Source of the DNA: an uncultured Bacteroides sp.
GTDB taxonomy: Bacteria; Bacteroidota; Bacteroidia; Bacteroidales; Bacteroidaceae
NCBI GenBank assembly: GCA_900551445.1
Contig: URWA01000016.1
Location: forward strand, 1 to 64,000
DNA: 64,000 nucleotides
Reading direction: 5' to 3'
In this document: one piece after another, positions 7,698 to 15,877 of the stretch
Layout of the letters: each line of letters opens with the position of its first letter
How positions within the stretch are numbered: position 1 is the stretch's first letter
Translations under genes and position numbers: made by a program
The notes under the pieces: model-generated
Told to the model about the DNA's origin: nothing
The model's input: the letters and a program-made list of their open reading frames with translations, nothing else
Database searches by the model: none

Positions 7698-9089
7698 TTA
7701 ATTGTTGGGGGTGGGTTCGATGCTGGTTCCTTCGTTTCCTCCAGTAGTGGAACCATTCCCAGGAACGTAAAGTTTCACACTGTACAGGCGCAACCCATAG
7801 CTGTTGTCTGTTGTGCTATAGAATTCCAGTGTCGTGTTATCTGATACGCTTACGTTTTCAATAGTCATTTTGAAAGGAGTGTTTCCTTGTTTTGCATCAC
7901 CTGTAACTTCTTTGCTGGGGATACTTAACTCTTGTCCGTTGCATTTTACTTTCAGTGTGTTCAAATCCTGCTTTTCGCCTGCATTGTATACGTTGGCACC
8001 CACCTGATATTCTAGTGTGGCAGTAGTATTGCCTTGTGCATTGATGCCTTTAATGGCGATAGACACTTCTTTAGTTCCGGGGAACCAAACGTTAGTAAGG
8101 TTACTAACAATACGGACAGAGGCTTTTTCTTCAGATGTATTTTCAAACATACTGGCAGGGTTGTCAAAACCAGTGTAATCACTGAAGTAAGGCCAGTAGT
8201 TTCCACTCTTTTCAGGAGTCCCAAAAGATTCTTGGAACAAGGTTGTTTCACCGCTGGGTGTTTCTGTACCTTCATTTCCACTTCCTTCACTGCTTCCGGT
8301 AAAGTCACTTACATCACTGGCGGTGCGCAGAGTAAGCTGCCAGGTACCTCTGAATCGTCCTAGAATACCTGTTACGTTGCCTTTTCCTGCCGGGAGTTTG
8401 TCGCCTGCAAAGCTGGCATAGTTGCTGGTACGAATCATGATTGTATTTCCATGGCTGTCGGTGATGTTTTCTTCCCCATAGCCACTTTCAGGAGCGAAGA
8501 TACCTTTTCCACCGTTCTGGAAAGTTACCCCGGTAAATTGCACCAGTTTAAATTTATAGTTGTCGGGAGCCGCATTTATGGTACTGATGTCCTCAATGAC
8601 GAGAGGTTTCGCATTTTCCGGGTTTGCCCATCCGTCTTTGCTGACATGCTTTTCGAAATCCTCCCATGGGGTACGGTACAGATAGCCTTGCGGGTGTCCT
8701 AACTGCTGTTCGTCGCCATATACGGAGATACTCAATCCGTTCAAGTCTACATATACTGTCTGACCTACCGGATAATAGTTGTACACACTGCTTTGGTCTA
8801 CTTCCATTTCAATGGCACCCGTTTCATCCTGCAAGTAGATTTTCTTGAAGATGTTTCCAGATTCATCGTTGCCTGTAATGACGGCTTTCAGTACCTGGTC
8901 TTGGGTGATGATGATGGGCGCGTCTTCGGTAGCTGCTGCATTCTGTGTGCGCAGTTCTGAAATCGTGATATTGGCTGCCGGACCTGTGTAGGAAGGTTCT
9001 GTCAGGAGAGGAGCATCATAGTCTCGTTCACACGCAAAGAGAGCGAGTGAGGCAATGAGTGGCAGACTGATATTTCTTAAAAGTTTCAT
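7698..9089 (-). CDS. DUF5689 surface lipoprotein with a C-terminal domain shared within the locus
   Basis: A 463-residue lipoprotein with lipobox LFAC (Cys20), followed by ERDYD, an acidic stretch resembling the Bacteroidota signal for export to the cell surface. Residues ~40-265 are an OB-like DUF5689 region; DUF5689 proteins are often encoded beside TonB receptors and nucleases. A Gly/Thr/Glu-rich linker (~268-285) leads to a C-terminal domain (~290-450) that is clearly homologous to the end of the 11943-13931 protein (shared NVWFP, GIN, LNTLKV/LNVLKV and IPSK landmarks). It starts 28 bases after the receptor gene. It probably binds nucleic acid or assists the receptor, which is inferred. 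Confidence 0.8.
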   Translation of the reverse strand: MKLLRNISLPLIASLALFACERDYDAPLLTEPSYTGPAANITISELRTQNAAATEDAPIIITQDQVLKAVITGNDESGNIFKKIYLQDETGAIEMEVDQSSVYNYYPVGQTVYVDLNGLSISVYGDEQQLGHPQGYLYRTPWEDFEKHVSKDGWANPENAKPLVIEDISTINAAPDNYKFKLVQFTGVTFQNGGKGIFAPESGYGEENITDSHGNTIMIRTSNYASFAGDKLPAGKGNVTGILGRFRGTWQLTLRTASDVSDFTGSSEGSGNEGTETPSGETTLFQESFGTPEKSGNYWPYFSDYTGFDNPASMFENTSEEKASVRIVSNLTNVWFPGTKEVSIAIKGINAQGNTTATLEYQVGANVYNAGEKQDLNTLKVKCNGQELSIPSKEVTGDAKQGNTPFKMTIENVSVSDNTTLEFYSTTDNSYGLRLYSVKLYVPGNGSTTGGNEGTSIEPTPNN

Positions 9090-9117
9090 ATATTCTGAGT
9101 TTTATGTAGGTTAATGA

Positions 9118-11835
9118 TTAAAAACGATAGCTGACATTCAAGAAGCAGTTGATTCCCTGCATGTAATAATATTTTCCTCCGAAGCGTTCCGGATGTTCAA
9201 GGTCGAACCGGCCTTGTTCGTAACCTCCGGTGCAGATATCTTTCTTATTCAGCACGTTGTTCAGAGAAAGATTGAAATTGATGGACTGTCGTCCGGGCAG
9301 ATAGAAAATCTTTCCTACCGACAAATCCAGTGTGTAGGCTGCCGGGAAACGTTCCTGTGTGGTCAGTTGCTTGAACGCATCGTAATACTGGTTGTACGGT
9401 GTTACTTGCGTATAGCTTGAAGCCAAGCGGCGTAAAGGAGCGGCTTCAATATAATTCCGTGCGAATCCGTTCAGATTGGCTCCCAGGAACCAGTAATTGA
9501 TAAAGTAGCGGATACCGAATGTACCGGCTATTTGCGGTACTCCACCCACATAAACGTCTTTCATGTACACTTTCTCTTTCTCCACGATTTTTCCGTTTTC
9601 GGAGTTTTTGACTCCATCCGGGTTGTTGCTGTAGTAGTATTCGCCTACAGTTCCCGCCAGGTCGAAGCTCCAGTGGTCATCCAGTTTGTAGGTGGCTCCC
9701 AGTTCAAATCCTCTGTGGATACGGTTCACACCATAGAGTACGTGATTGATGAAGGTACCTTCAATTCCATCATAATAACTGCTACGTTCCATCTGGTCGT
9801 AGAAATTAGTCTGGAAGACCCCGATACGTCCGGCCAGGTGAGGAGTAGAGAAGATGTAGTTGATATCGGCCGAAAGGATACGTCCGCTCTTCATGTCATC
9901 GATGGTACGGTCGGTGATACGGGGGGATACGTACGCTTCGTTGGGCAGCGGAGCCTCGCTTCCGTAGCTGATGTTCGCATTGATTATATGGCGTCCGTTG
10001 AACTTGTAAGTCACTCCACCCTTCACCATCAGGTCGGTAAACTGGTGACGGGCTCCTCTTCCGAATGAACTGTCCGGATAACGTCCGTTACGCATCTTAC
10101 CGTCACGCTGGAAGCTGGTATAGGTCAGCTTCATGCCATAGTAGTAATCCCAGTAACGTGAATGGTACTGGTTGACAACCCATGCGTTCAAGGAATAGAT
10201 GTTCAGGTTATAGTTGTACCCGAAAATACCATCTTCATATACCTTTCTTTGCGGGCGGTTCAAGTCATTCTGTATTTTGTCCGGGTCGCCGGAAAAATCC
10301 TGTTCTGCAAATTTGTCAATATCCAGCACATATTCGGCACCTAACAGGTCGGCTACTGTTTTAAACTGGCGCGACTGGGTATATCGGGCACCGACTCCGG
10401 CTGTGATGTCGAAATGGCGGCTCATGCGGGCATTCAGGGTAGAGTTGAAAGACGTTTCCAACAAATCACTGCGGCGTTCTTCCACCATGTAGACAGCAGC
10501 TCCATTTCCGTTGCGGATATGGTTGGCATTGGCCAGGTAAAGGTCATTCCAGTTGATTTGCGTAAAATCCGTCTGATTTGTACGCCATAGTTCCTTGTAG
10601 CGTAGCTGAGTGGCCTCATTGTCAAAATACGACGGCAGGTAGCGGTAGTAATCCGGACGCGGGTCGGGTGCGTTATACCAGTTCAGGGCCGTATTTCCGT
10701 AGCGGGCATAATGTGCTCCTACACCCGTGGTCAGCGTCATGTTGTCGTTGATTTTCCAGATGTGAGAGATGATGGCCGTCGGGTCGAAGGCTGTCACCAC
10801 TTTTGCATTTCTTTTCTTTCCGTTCTGGTATCCCCAGTTCGGGTTGTAAAGATAGTTACCTGTCAGCTCATATACTTCGCGGTACGAACTTCCCTGCTGT
10901 CCGCGCTGTACGGGTGATACGAAAGCCACCATTGACAGGCTGTGCTTGCCTCCCAACCATTGTTTTTCAGCCGAGAAGGCAAAAGATACGTTTTTGTAAA
11001 AAGTTCCGTCGATGTTACCTTCATTGGAGTAGCGTCCGCCCACGGAAGCGGTGAAGGCCCATCCGTTGTCTTTCAATCCGGTGGAGTAGGTAAACATACC
11101 ACGGAGGTAATAGTTTCGGTTTGTATAACTTAAGGTTAACTTTCCTCCAGGAGTATAAGTACTGGCCCGCATATTGATATTCTCAGTTCCTCCCAATTCG
11201 CCAAAGGTGAAGGAAGAGGGTGCGGTGAAGTTGGTGACATCTCCGTTGCGTGTCATGTCGTTCAAGGCTCCTACGGAAGCGTAGTTGAACACGCCTCGGT
11301 TCTGGTCGTTGAATTCCACGCCATTGATGTATTTCACTTCCTGCGTGCTGTTGTAACCACGCGGAGAGAAACGTGCCGGTGAAAGCTGATAGGCAGCCTT
11401 GTTCAGGAAAATGTCGTTAGACAGGATGACGGTAGAGCTGACGTCCTGTCCGGAAGTCTCCACATCATCGTCCACCATGCCGGCATCGATAATGCCAATC
11501 ATGGACACGTCTTCGTTTGCGTTCAGTTCAGTTACTCGGATTGGTTTTAGTTCAGTTACGCCTAGGTCTTTTACTTCAATGGACACACTCTTGGGCGTAA
11601 TCATTACGGAGTTAAGCTGAATGACGTATTTTCCCGGCTGGATGTTTCGGATGGTGAAGATTCCGTCCGCGTCGGTTCTGACCTGGCGGTTCAGCTCTGT
11701 CACCGTCACAATCACTCCTGGAATAGGGTCATTGCTTACTGCTCCGATCACACTTCCTTTCACGCTTACATTGTCTTGTGCAAAGGCAAAGTAAGGAAGG
11801 AAGAATGCCATGAAGAACAGTAATTTGTGTTTCAT
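9118..11835 (-). CDS. TonB-dependent outer-membrane receptor with carboxypeptidase-like N-terminal domain
   Basis: A 905-residue outer-membrane transporter. Order: signal peptide (to ~FAFA, residue 19), a carboxypeptidase-regulatory-like beta-sandwich (~24-105, including GSVIGAVSNDPIPGVIVTVT), a plug (~120-230), then a beta-barrel ending in the aromatic terminus SYRF. No SusD homologue is encoded beside it. Its partners are lipoproteins with nuclease, fimbrillin-like and DUF5689 domains, so it is unlikely to be a classical glycan receptor. The locus suggests uptake of oligonucleotides or another nuclease product, which is inferred. It needs TonB-ExbBD energy; a set lies at 38.4-43.6 kb. A leader hairpin and a -7 box precede it. 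Confidence 0.88.
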   Translation of the reverse strand: MKHKLLFFMAFFLPYFAFAQDNVSVKGSVIGAVSNDPIPGVIVTVTELNRQVRTDADGIFTIRNIQPGKYVIQLNSVMITPKSVSIEVKDLGVTELKPIRVTELNANEDVSMIGIIDAGMVDDDVETSGQDVSSTVILSNDIFLNKAAYQLSPARFSPRGYNSTQEVKYINGVEFNDQNRGVFNYASVGALNDMTRNGDVTNFTAPSSFTFGELGGTENINMRASTYTPGGKLTLSYTNRNYYLRGMFTYSTGLKDNGWAFTASVGGRYSNEGNIDGTFYKNVSFAFSAEKQWLGGKHSLSMVAFVSPVQRGQQGSSYREVYELTGNYLYNPNWGYQNGKKRNAKVVTAFDPTAIISHIWKINDNMTLTTGVGAHYARYGNTALNWYNAPDPRPDYYRYLPSYFDNEATQLRYKELWRTNQTDFTQINWNDLYLANANHIRNGNGAAVYMVEERRSDLLETSFNSTLNARMSRHFDITAGVGARYTQSRQFKTVADLLGAEYVLDIDKFAEQDFSGDPDKIQNDLNRPQRKVYEDGIFGYNYNLNIYSLNAWVVNQYHSRYWDYYYGMKLTYTSFQRDGKMRNGRYPDSSFGRGARHQFTDLMVKGGVTYKFNGRHIINANISYGSEAPLPNEAYVSPRITDRTIDDMKSGRILSADINYIFSTPHLAGRIGVFQTNFYDQMERSSYYDGIEGTFINHVLYGVNRIHRGFELGATYKLDDHWSFDLAGTVGEYYYSNNPDGVKNSENGKIVEKEKVYMKDVYVGGVPQIAGTFGIRYFINYWFLGANLNGFARNYIEAAPLRRLASSYTQVTPYNQYYDAFKQLTTQERFPAAYTLDLSVGKIFYLPGRQSINFNLSLNNVLNKKDICTGGYEQGRFDLEHPERFGGKYYYMQGINCFLNVSYRF

Positions 11836-11875
11836 AAAAAATTAATTGTTAGTTTAGTGTTATTTATAAGGGTTG

Positions 11876-11921
11876 AAAGAGAACATGAAAAAGTTTTATA
11901 GAGCTTTTCCATGTTCTCTTT
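11876..11921 (-). terminator. Leader/intercistronic hairpin before the TonB receptor gene
   Basis: A perfect 12-bp stem (AAAGAGAACATG at 11876-11887 with its complement at 11910-11921), loop ends GAAAAAG/CTTTTCC able to extend pairing. T residues follow mainly on the plus strand, so on the sense (minus) transcript it looks like an attenuator or processing site rather than a strong terminator. Confidence 0.5.
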
Positions 11922-11933
11922 TTTAGAGTGGTT

Positions 11934-11941
11934 CAAAAGTA
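11934..11941 (-). promoter_or_regulatory. Possible internal promoter -7 box for the receptor gene
   Basis: The minus strand reads TACTTTTG, an exact TAnnTTTG match just after the stop of the upstream lipoprotein gene and 99 bases before the receptor start. No -33 TTTG is seen. Use would place the hairpin at 11876-11921 inside a leader. Confidence 0.35.
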
Positions 11942-11942
11942 T

Positions 11943-13931
11943 TTATTGAGGTAATCCTGTAAGTTTGATGTTATAGAGTCTTAATCCCATGTTATTTTCA
12001 CTAGCTGAAGATGTAAACTCTAATGTGGAACTTTCACTTCCTGTTGCATCGAATTCTACTTCAATTGTATTAAATACATTTGCCTCATTATTGTCTTTTG
12101 ATACAACCTTACTTGGTATTGTAATACTTTGAGCGTTAAAAGTTACTTTCAATACATTCAAGTCAATACTTGAACCGGAGTTGAATACATTGGCTGCAGC
12201 TTCGTATGAAAGTTTGAATTTGCTGTAACCGGTTGTATTGATTCCTGTAATAGTTAATTTGCTATCTTTTCCTGATGGGAACCATACATTATTTACCTTT
12301 GTCGTTTCACTAGGATTGCTTGCTGTTTTATGTGCAATGCTGCGTATATCAGCGTTTCCGCTTTCATCACTAAAAGTTAAATTAGAATTGTCCCATCCTG
12401 TGAATGAGGCGATTTTAGCTTTATTGGCTTCTGTACCTCCATTAGCAAATGTTTCTGTAAAAAAGACTTTTTCTTCACCCGGTTCTGGATCAGGTTCTGG
12501 TTCTGGGTCCGGTGCCACTGTGCCACCACCTTCTCCGTTGGAAACGACTTTCACATTCTTGATTTCCCAAGTACCTGCAGCAGATGTTGTACTTATATAC
12601 TTAAATGCAAATTTAATTGTTTTTCCGGCATAAGCAGACAAATCAATGGTTGCAGTGACAAAGTTATAGTCATTGTTAGTCCCATATTTATCGATAGAAA
12701 GTTGTGTCCATGCTTCTGCATTTGTTTCTGTTACCCAAAGAGTTAGTTCTTCAGACGGAGTTCCTGCAAATTTATGAGCATGGTCGAATGTTAGAGTGGC
12801 AGTAGTTGCTTTGCTTAAGTCTATAGCAGGAGAAACCAGCCATGACTCAGATGCTTTTGCACCTCCAAGGAACGCACTAGCTTTCATGAAGTTATCATCA
12901 TTGTATGTATCATGTTTCCAAACATAAGTACCTCCTTCTGGAAGAGTCTTGTCGTTGATCGTGAAAGCTCCTTGGCTGGTAGCAAATGATTCATTCAATA
13001 CTACAGCTTCTTGACCTGGCTGAGTTTCGCCGTCAAAGTTCACATCAATATCCCCACCTGCTTTTTCTGTCCAATCGGTGATTGTGGCATTACCTACAGT
13101 CACTACCGGTTTGCCATTGTTGATAGACAGGTTCGCATTGAAGCTTACGTTCGTTCCTTTTTCGAAGATGGACGTGTTGTCAATGGTGTAAGTAAATGAT
13201 TGACCGTTAAGGTTGAATGTCAAATTGATGGCAGTCTGTTCACTGGCTGCGGCGGTCGGCAGAATGATGGCTGTGGCAGTAGTACCTTCTGCATTCACAT
13301 TCATGACTACCTCTTTGTTGTTGGTGCCAGCTGTAGCGGTCAGTGTGCCGTCGGCCAAGTTGAACTCACCTTCCGTGCTGATGCCCTTCATGGTCACACC
13401 TAGGCCGCTGAGTGTTTCAACCGTGGCATCTTTTGTCACGTTCAAGGTGATTTTCGTCAACTGATGAGTAAATGCCAAGCTCACTGTAGTGGCAGAAGTC
13501 GCTTCAATACCTTTGGTGCCGTTTGAATAGATCAAATCGATGGCAGCCGGTTTGCTTTGGTCGGACACATTGACCGCAATCTTGTTTCCACTTACACTGG
13601 TGGTGTAAGGATAGTATGCGATAAAGTCCACACTTCCGCTTTCAGGAAGATAGATGCCATTGCCCGAAGCCGCCGTCAGTGTACCGTTGGTTTGTGCAAT
13701 GTACTTTTTGTTTTGTGCGGTTGCAGCCTCAATTCCGCTTCCAGAGTTCATCATGTAGATACCCACTTCGTCGTTTGCGTTCCAAGTGTTGCCTGAAACT
13801 CTTGACTGGATGGCTGAGGTAAATACGATGCCTTCACTTCCGTACCATTCGCTGTTGTCGTCGTTGTTCTTACAGCTCATTAGAGCTAGGGTTGACAATG
13901 CCCCCACGTAAAATAAATTCGAGATTTTCAT
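11943..13931 (-). CDS. Fimbrillin-like/choice-of-anchor J surface lipoprotein
   Basis: A 662-residue lipoprotein: lipobox LMSC (Cys20) then KNNDDN, an acidic surface-export-like signal. Residues ~25-290 are fimbrillin-like (Mfa-type, with VDFIAYYPY and the DLIYSNG region). Residues ~305-475 resemble a choice-of-anchor J/MAM-like jelly roll (NESFATSQGAF... ESWLVSPAIDL... AGTWEIKNVKV). A PDPEPEPDPEPGE hinge follows. Residues ~490-662 are the domain also found at the end of the DUF5689 lipoprotein. No catalytic motif is seen, so it is probably an adhesin or binding component. It lies 34 bases after the NUC-lipoprotein gene and is probably cotranscribed with it. Confidence 0.75.
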   Translation of the reverse strand: MKISNLFYVGALSTLALMSCKNNDDNSEWYGSEGIVFTSAIQSRVSGNTWNANDEVGIYMMNSGSGIEAATAQNKKYIAQTNGTLTAASGNGIYLPESGSVDFIAYYPYTTSVSGNKIAVNVSDQSKPAAIDLIYSNGTKGIEATSATTVSLAFTHQLTKITLNVTKDATVETLSGLGVTMKGISTEGEFNLADGTLTATAGTNNKEVVMNVNAEGTTATAIILPTAAASEQTAINLTFNLNGQSFTYTIDNTSIFEKGTNVSFNANLSINNGKPVVTVGNATITDWTEKAGGDIDVNFDGETQPGQEAVVLNESFATSQGAFTINDKTLPEGGTYVWKHDTYNDDNFMKASAFLGGAKASESWLVSPAIDLSKATTATLTFDHAHKFAGTPSEELTLWVTETNAEAWTQLSIDKYGTNNDYNFVTATIDLSAYAGKTIKFAFKYISTTSAAGTWEIKNVKVVSNGEGGGTVAPDPEPEPDPEPGEEKVFFTETFANGGTEANKAKIASFTGWDNSNLTFSDESGNADIRSIAHKTASNPSETTKVNNVWFPSGKDSKLTITGINTTGYSKFKLSYEAAANVFNSGSSIDLNVLKVTFNAQSITIPSKVVSKDNNEANVFNTIEVEFDATGSESSTLEFTSSASENNMGLRLYNIKLTGLPQ

Positions 13932-13965
13932 ACTACTTTATTTTTGAGGATGTGTTCACATTTTA

Positions 13966-15576
13966 TTACCAAGCCGTTTTCTGGCTCTTGACGCTTTCGG
14001 TGATTTCCGGCACATCGGGGAAGAATGTAAATCCGGTCATCTCTTCCAGTTCCTTGACAGATACAAGTCCTATATTATAATTTCTGTCACTGTATGATGT
14101 GTTGTCCAGCTTATAGCCTACAGTCTGATATTGTCCGCTCACTTTTCGGGCAAGTACCTTAAAATAATATTTGGGTATGGCTATTTTTTTTCCGTCACGG
14201 TCGGTGGTATATTGTATGCTCCGGTCGGTGGAGGTTGTAGGCATGGCTCCTGTCACGACATATAATGTATCTGTGCCGCTGCTCCATCCTCTGACAGCAT
14301 CTTCCAAATCTGCCCAGATGGCCTGATTCAGTTTTTTGCCTGTTTGGGGAGTCATGTTGGTGTAGTAAAACGTTTGGGCATTTATGGCGTTTGACCGTAA
14401 GCGGTCACCGCTTGGAAGTTGGTGTCCCCGGTCGTAATCTGTGGCAGGATATGAGCTTGACAGATTAGCTTGCAGTGATTCAGCTACTTGGGGGTCATAG
14501 TCCCAGGCATCGGTACGTTTCCCGTTTCCGTCTATGTACCAGCTGCACAAAGGATAGGCCACCCAGTAGGCTATCTTTAAGTTCGTGTCATACAACATGC
14601 TGTAATTGCGGATTTTGATCCCGCTGTGCGTACTGTTGGTATAAGTTTCTCCTGTGTAGTGGGTAATATATTTTATGTTTGATTGGGCCAACTGGGATTC
14701 AGTAATCAATGGGGTTTCTGCCCATCGGGTGTATTTGGCTTGGGGGTCAGTCGTAATTTCTCCCCCCTTACTGCTAATGTTTACATTGCAGATGTATTTG
14801 TTGCCCTGCTCGATGCTTCCAGCAATCTGTGTGGTGATTTCCTTGCTCTGCCCGTTCAGTTCCAGCTTGATTTTCAGGTTCCCGTTCAGGGCTTGAGGCA
14901 AGAGAATGGCTTCAGCCTTTGTGGCTTCCTCATCTATATATAAGGAGAAAGTGGTTGCTTCACCGGAAGGAGTAATTGTTCCTTCACCCAGGTTGGCCGT
15001 ACCTTTCACCTGCAGTCCGCTGATGGAGGCCTTGATACCTTTCAGGGAATTCCCTGAGGTAGATTTCAGGTTCAATACCAGTTTGGCAAGCAAATGCTTG
15101 AATTGCAGGTTTCCCTGTGGCAAAGTCTGGTCGCGGTTCGTCAGGTTGACAGCCGTCATCAAATCGAGGACGCTTTGCTGGGTCTGGTCACTTAAATCGA
15201 TAGAATAGCTGTTGTAGTCACTTATATTTTCATTATACGGATAATATGCAAAGAAATCAACTGGAGTATTGTCTTCCGGATACTGTAGGGGAGTGTGCTG
15301 GCTTACGAAATAGCCGTCTCCATTTGAAGTCACATAAGGAATATTGGTGGCCAGTAGATTGGTCTTGGCATTTGACGCATACATGAATAATCCGATGACG
15401 TCATTCTTTTCCCATGACGTATCGTAAGCTCGTGAGTTAGGTGCATCATCTATTATCGAAGAGAAGGTGATACCCTGTTTGTTCACTTCGTTCTGGATGA
15501 TGCCTGCTTCATCGTTCTGGCATGACTGTAAAATACTCAGGGAAAGCATAATCCCTAATAATGATTTCATTTTCAT
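13966..15576 (-). CDS. Fimbrillin-like domain fused to a DNA/RNA non-specific (NUC) endonuclease, lipoprotein
   Basis: A 536-residue lipoprotein with lipobox LQSC (Cys19) followed by QNDE, which suggests surface display. Residues ~30-275 match the fimbrillin-like domain of the next gene (shared VDFFAYYPY and SDQ...LDLM landmarks). Residues ~280-530 are a beta-beta-alpha-metal NUC domain: DYDRGHQLPSGDR near residue 380 carries the catalytic DRGH histidine, and the downstream YYTNMTPQ...LNQAIWADLE holds the metal-binding Asn region. It should cleave DNA and/or RNA at the surface. It is first in the locus, so polymer cleavage probably precedes import. ATG 15576 or the ATG two codons later are equivalent starts. 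Confidence 0.85.
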   Translation of the reverse strand: MKMKSLLGIMLSLSILQSCQNDEAGIIQNEVNKQGITFSSIIDDAPNSRAYDTSWEKNDVIGLFMYASNAKTNLLATNIPYVTSNGDGYFVSQHTPLQYPEDNTPVDFFAYYPYNENISDYNSYSIDLSDQTQQSVLDLMTAVNLTNRDQTLPQGNLQFKHLLAKLVLNLKSTSGNSLKGIKASISGLQVKGTANLGEGTITPSGEATTFSLYIDEEATKAEAILLPQALNGNLKIKLELNGQSKEITTQIAGSIEQGNKYICNVNISSKGGEITTDPQAKYTRWAETPLITESQLAQSNIKYITHYTGETYTNSTHSGIKIRNYSMLYDTNLKIAYWVAYPLCSWYIDGNGKRTDAWDYDPQVAESLQANLSSSYPATDYDRGHQLPSGDRLRSNAINAQTFYYTNMTPQTGKKLNQAIWADLEDAVRGWSSGTDTLYVVTGAMPTTSTDRSIQYTTDRDGKKIAIPKYYFKVLARKVSGQYQTVGYKLDNTSYSDRNYNIGLVSVKELEEMTGFTFFPDVPEITESVKSQKTAW

Positions 15577-15694
15577 ATTAAGAATAGTTTATTTTATGTT
15601 TTTTACTCATTCGGAATTATGTTTTGCTGATATTTTATTTATGATTCATGTGTTGTGATTATATTTGTTTTTGAATTTTGGCTTTAATTTAGTC

Positions 15695-15717
15695 TATTTT
15701 TCTGAAATAGAAAAATA
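15695..15717. promoter_or_regulatory. Inverted repeat upstream of the nuclease locus, candidate operator
   Basis: TATTTTTC (15695-15702) and GAAAAATA (15710-15717) form a perfect 8-base inverted repeat with a 7-base spacer, about 120 bases upstream of the first gene. It is AT-rich and could bind a dimeric regulator. No exact -7 box was found in this 245-base gap, whose remainder is AT-rich and holds no gene I recognise. Confidence 0.3.
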
Positions 15718-15813
15718 TTTAAGCTAATTATTTTCAAAGGATGTGTGATATTGGAGTGGATTGCTTAGAATTTTTACATTCAAATGAAAACTTCATGAAA
15801 TTTCCAAAGAACA

Positions 15814-15851
15814 TAAAAAAAAGAGGTATCCGTAAGTCTGCGGATACCTCT
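15814..15851 (-). terminator. Terminator of the DUF349 gene
   Basis: A perfect 11-bp stem (15822-15832 with 15841-15851) with an 8-base loop is followed on the minus strand by about eight T. It lies 27 bases after the DUF349 stop. Confidence 0.85.
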
Positions 15852-15877
15852 CAGGATGGTATAAATGTTTTCTGTTT

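Noticed and set aside
9118..11835. SusC of a polysaccharide utilisation locus
   Set aside because: No SusD, glycosidase or hybrid two-component gene adjoins it; its neighbours are nucleases and adhesin-like lipoproteins.
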